From Baylisascaris procyonis (lineage: Eukaryota > Nematoda > Chromadorea > Rhabditida > Ascarididae), in contig JAZARR010000069.1 in assembly GCA_037389465.1 (NCBI GenBank), forward strand, positions 2,227,501 through 2,291,500: DNA of 64,000 bases, given 5' to 3'. The translations under genes were made by a program, and so were the position numbers. Shown here piece after piece: positions 61,844 to 64,000 of the stretch (positions are counted from its first letter, which is position 1; the number at the start of each line of letters is the position of its first letter). Below the pieces are notes generated by a model. The model was not told the origin of the DNA. It worked only from the letters and a program-made list of their open reading frames with translations, and did not search any database.

Positions 61844-63752
61844 GTTTGTACTCATTTACCGTTACCTTTTTCGTCGTCCTTTAAGACTACTTTGCTTATC
61901 CCTCTTAGACCGCAGCATGGGTGTCGTCAGTGAGAAGGGCAGAAACGAGGAAGGGTGGGTTGTCACTGCGCTTTATTTCGAGCTGCCAGTGTTTGTCTAC
62001 AAATTTGGAGCTGCAAGCGTTGAGGTTGACAACCGTGAGATGTCAATGTCCATTGGATCAGAATCATTAGAAAGTGATCGTTTGTAACTCGTGATCTTCT
62101 TGCATTGCTTTTTCCTTCCGACTCGCTTGTTTCGTATCGGCGCCCAAAAGGTTGGTTTTTTTTCTCATTCATTTCTTCGACTGAGTGAATCCATTCTTTA
62201 CTCCTTGTTTTGCATCCTTTGATCAGTTCCTCAGAATGAGCTTGCAGTGAGAGTCATTGATCGCAGTGAGTAACCATAAGACTGATGATCGCAAATAATT
62301 GTTGTTTGCAGAGTAGCCAAGGCGCTTGACCGAGAAATGCTCGAAAGGCATGTGTTGAAAGTAACTGCATATGAACAATTCGAGCCTTTCGTTTCTGTGA
62401 GTGCCACTGTTATTGTGGATGTTCTCGACGTACAAGACAATGCGCCTATTTTTGAAAGGAACTCTTATTTCGCAGAAGTTAGAGAGGATGCACCTGTAAG
62501 CATGGTTTCTGCTGATTTCTTCTGCATGTTCTTTATAGCTAATAAACGATCATTATGGAAAGCGTATTCGCTAATAAGCTCCTTGCGTTATAACTCTTGC
62601 CGTGGGCTAGCGTTTATGGCGATTCAATACTAAGTCGATTACAATATGAAATTCCGACTTCGGCGCATTTGCGGATTGCTTATCTCAAAAACATTTGCAT
62701 GTTCTAAAAGAATATGAGCAGAGTTTTTTTTTTTTATGAAATCATCTGTCCATCTTCTGTCATAATGGAATGAGCAGTATGAAATATTAGAACGAAGGTT
62801 TCAATTTTTGGCCGCCGAGTATTAAAGAATAACTTTAATTGTTGACAGCACTGCGAATCGTTTTAGATAGGAACGACGGTTGCATCTGTATTTGCGAGAG
62901 ATTTGGATGCTGGGCTGAATGGCGAAGTGGAGTATTCACTGAGCGAGACTGAAGGCTCTTATTTGCTTCGCATAAATCCGTCTTCCGGAGTGATTCAAAC
63001 GGCCGCTGAATTGGATCGCGAGACGCTGGATCTTATTCGTCTATCAGTGCTCGCAACCGATAAAGGCGACCCTCCGATGAGTTCGAGTGCTCTTGTTGAA
63101 ATCACGATTCTCGACGTTAATGACAATTGCCCAGTCTTTGAAATGGTTTGCTCTCACTAAGCATACTCGCATTTCTACGCATCTCCATGGCTTCCGATAA
63201 CGGCAGCCGGAAAAGCATAGCTTTCCAAATTGCCCCTACTTTCCTTCACTGTGTAAATAAAACGAAAATTAGGCTATACTTATTTCTTTCTTCGTAAATC
63301 GAGTCATTATCTCAGTTTTGAGTTTCATATGCATGCGAACCTGCGAGTGCAGAGAAAAGAGAGCATCTCCATTCTTTTGTAACATCATACTGTGGCAGGC
63401 GAAATTTCAAGAAATTTCATAGTTACAGCTGCACGGACGATAAAAGTTTAAGAGGTGACTTCTTCATTTATGACTATAAAGCCACTTCCTTGACATTCTA
63501 ATACTGCCTGTCTGGAATCCACGGTCTGTACGTTTGCAGCCCCATCCCCTCCTTCCCTCACCCCTCGCCTTCCAAAAACATAGTGCCTGAGTGCTTGTTT
63601 TTCTGTGAAGACCTGTCGTTTTGTGTTTCCATGAAATGTTGCATATGATGTGCATTTTAAGGAATCGTATAACGTAACGATTATGGAGAATACCACTCTT
63701 CCAGCCATGATTATGCAACTGAAAGCTACAGATGCTGACTTCGGAGAGAATG
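61149..63752 (+). CDS. fmi-1: Flamingo/Starry night/CELSR-type cadherin, 5' part of gene, incomplete
   Basis: This gene encodes the N-terminus of a large adhesion protein of the cell surface that acts by homophilic contact in planar polarity and axon guidance in other animals. Four exons (61149-61843, 62312-62495, 62867-63145, 63662-63752) join in phases 2, 0 and 0 to 416 codons plus one base. Seen: a hydrophobic N-terminal stretch (about 11-45); a region with several Cys (54-133); a basic site RNRRWLRRR (158-165); EC1 (about 170-279, closing with LDVQDNAPIF); EC2 (about 280-384, with RDLDAGLNG, LDRE and LDVNDNCPVF); and the start of EC3 (ESYNVTIMENTTLP, DADFGENG). EC1 contains SLAAPEDSRSANLFTLD. 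Its SL...SRS..LF.(I/L)D pattern is characteristic of the first cadherin repeat of CELSR/Flamingo. The rest of the protein (more EC, EGF, LamG, GAIN, 7TM) would lie beyond the right edge. Cadherin identity is certain; the Flamingo subclass is probable. Confidence 0.9.
61844..62311 (+). other. Cadherin intron 1 (468 bases)
   Basis: The intron runs from gtttgt to TTTGCAG. The exon 1 frame stays open for another 81 codons into it, so the raw open frame overstates the exon. Nothing else is seen. Confidence 0.9.
62312..62495 (+). CDS. fmi-1: Flamingo-type cadherin exon 2
   Basis: The acceptor is TGTTTGCAG before 62312 and the donor is GCACCT then gtaagc at 62496. The first base completes an arginine, then 61 codons follow: AKALDREMLERHVLKVTAY, VIVDVLDVQDNAPIFERNSY, ending REDAP. 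It carries the LDRE and the DxxDNAPxF closing motif of EC1 and the first strand of EC2. The usual A.D.G.P.LS segment is replaced by AYEQFEPFVSVS. Confidence 0.95.
62496..62866 (+). other. Cadherin intron 2 (371 bases)
   Basis: The intron runs from gtaagc to GTTTTAG and contains a short T-run near 62726. Nothing else is seen. Confidence 0.9.
62867..63145 (+). CDS. fmi-1: Flamingo-type cadherin exon 3 (EC2)
   Basis: The acceptor is ATCGTTTTAG before 62867 and the donor is GAAATG then gtttgc at 63146. The 93 codons, phase 0 in and out, give a canonical cadherin repeat: IGTTVASVFARDLDAGLNG, RINPSSGVIQTAAELDRE, TDKGDPPMSS and ITILDVNDNCPVFEM. All calcium-binding motifs are present. Confidence 0.97.
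63146..63661 (+). other. Cadherin intron 3 (516 bases)
   Basis: The intron runs from gtttgc to TTTTAAG. It carries a C-rich tract at about 63540-63570 that is G-quadruplex-prone on the minus strand. Confidence 0.9.
63662..63752 (+). CDS. fmi-1: Flamingo-type cadherin exon 4 (start of EC3)
   Basis: The acceptor is GTGCATTTTAAG before 63662, and phase 0 continues VFEM into ESYNVTIMENTTLPAMIMQ, then LKATDADFGENG. The donor is placed at GAGAATG then gtgact (63753, phase 1), because reading on gives DFSFYSAMI and a TGA at 63780. The next exon is not identified in the last 250 bases: a TAATTCAG acceptor at about 63845 leads to a stop after 16 codons without cadherin features. Confidence 0.85.
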
Positions 63753-64000
63753 GTGACTTTTCTTTCTATTCTGCAATGATTTGAGAGTGTTCTCGTCCGC
63801 TGAATGCGATAATCAAATCGTTCATTATGCATTAATGTAATTCAGGGAGAATTTTAGCCAATGCGGGAGAGAATTCATTTGGCCAATTTGGGTAGACGGG
63901 AGCAGTGTCGAACGAGTAATTAATGCGTTGCCCCTCTCTCTTAACACACCTGCTTTATCGGATGCTGGGGAGGACCTCAGCGCACACTGGGGCACATTGA
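63753..64000 (+). other. Probable start of cadherin intron 4, to the window edge
   Basis: No further cadherin motif is found on the plus strand here. The gene must continue past the edge. Confidence 0.6.

Noticed and set aside
1..64000. CRISPR arrays, spliced-leader RNA, 5S rRNA, snRNA genes
   Set aside because: No spaced direct repeats were seen and no match to the spliced-leader sequence or other RNA signatures was found on reading both strands.

Overview
The window is eukaryotic, intron-rich DNA with about 40-45% GC by eye and very little coding sequence. It is most likely from a nematode, and a parasitic strongylid-type genome is my guess. The case for a nematode is the close agreement of a T-type calcium channel with the nematode CCA-1 type, splice acceptors of the TTTTCAG/TTTTAG form, a LINE-like remnant with an AATA tail, and large introns scattered among small exons. 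The species is not determined. I see no CRISPR array, tRNA, rRNA or bacterial-type operon.

Left edge (about 1-10.6 kb), minus strand: the 5' part of a T-type (Cav3, cca-1-like) voltage-gated calcium channel alpha-1 subunit gene. Four coding exons can be joined in phase: 10493-10332, 9254-9043, 7238-7004 and 562-471. They encode the cytoplasmic N-terminus, S1, S2 and the start of S3 of domain I. The gene runs off the left edge. Its third intron is about 6.4 kb.

Middle (about 10.6-61 kb): 50 kb with no gene that I recognise by homology. It holds a decayed non-LTR retrotransposon fragment (about 24.9-25.5 kb), GC-rich islands, homopolymer and AT-rich microsatellite tracts, several G-quadruplex-prone tracts, and three unusually perfect short hairpins. 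A few exon-like blocks have good splice signals and are listed at low confidence (16.3-17.0, 25.9-26.6, 27.0, 34.3-34.5, 42.5, 49.2-49.6 and 51.8 kb). None has a recognisable domain. I found that equally tidy models can be built in competing frames, so they are leads and not gene calls.

Right edge (61.1-63.8 kb), plus strand: the 5' end of a Flamingo/Starry night/CELSR-type seven-pass cadherin gene (nematode fmi-1 type). Four exons in phase encode an N-terminal hydrophobic segment, a cysteine-containing pre-cadherin region, EC1, EC2 and the start of EC3. The gene runs off the right edge.

The two recognised genes diverge: channel leftward, cadherin rightward, with their 5' ends about 50 kb apart. 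The spacer could carry distal regulatory DNA for two genes that act in neurons in other animals. That is inference.
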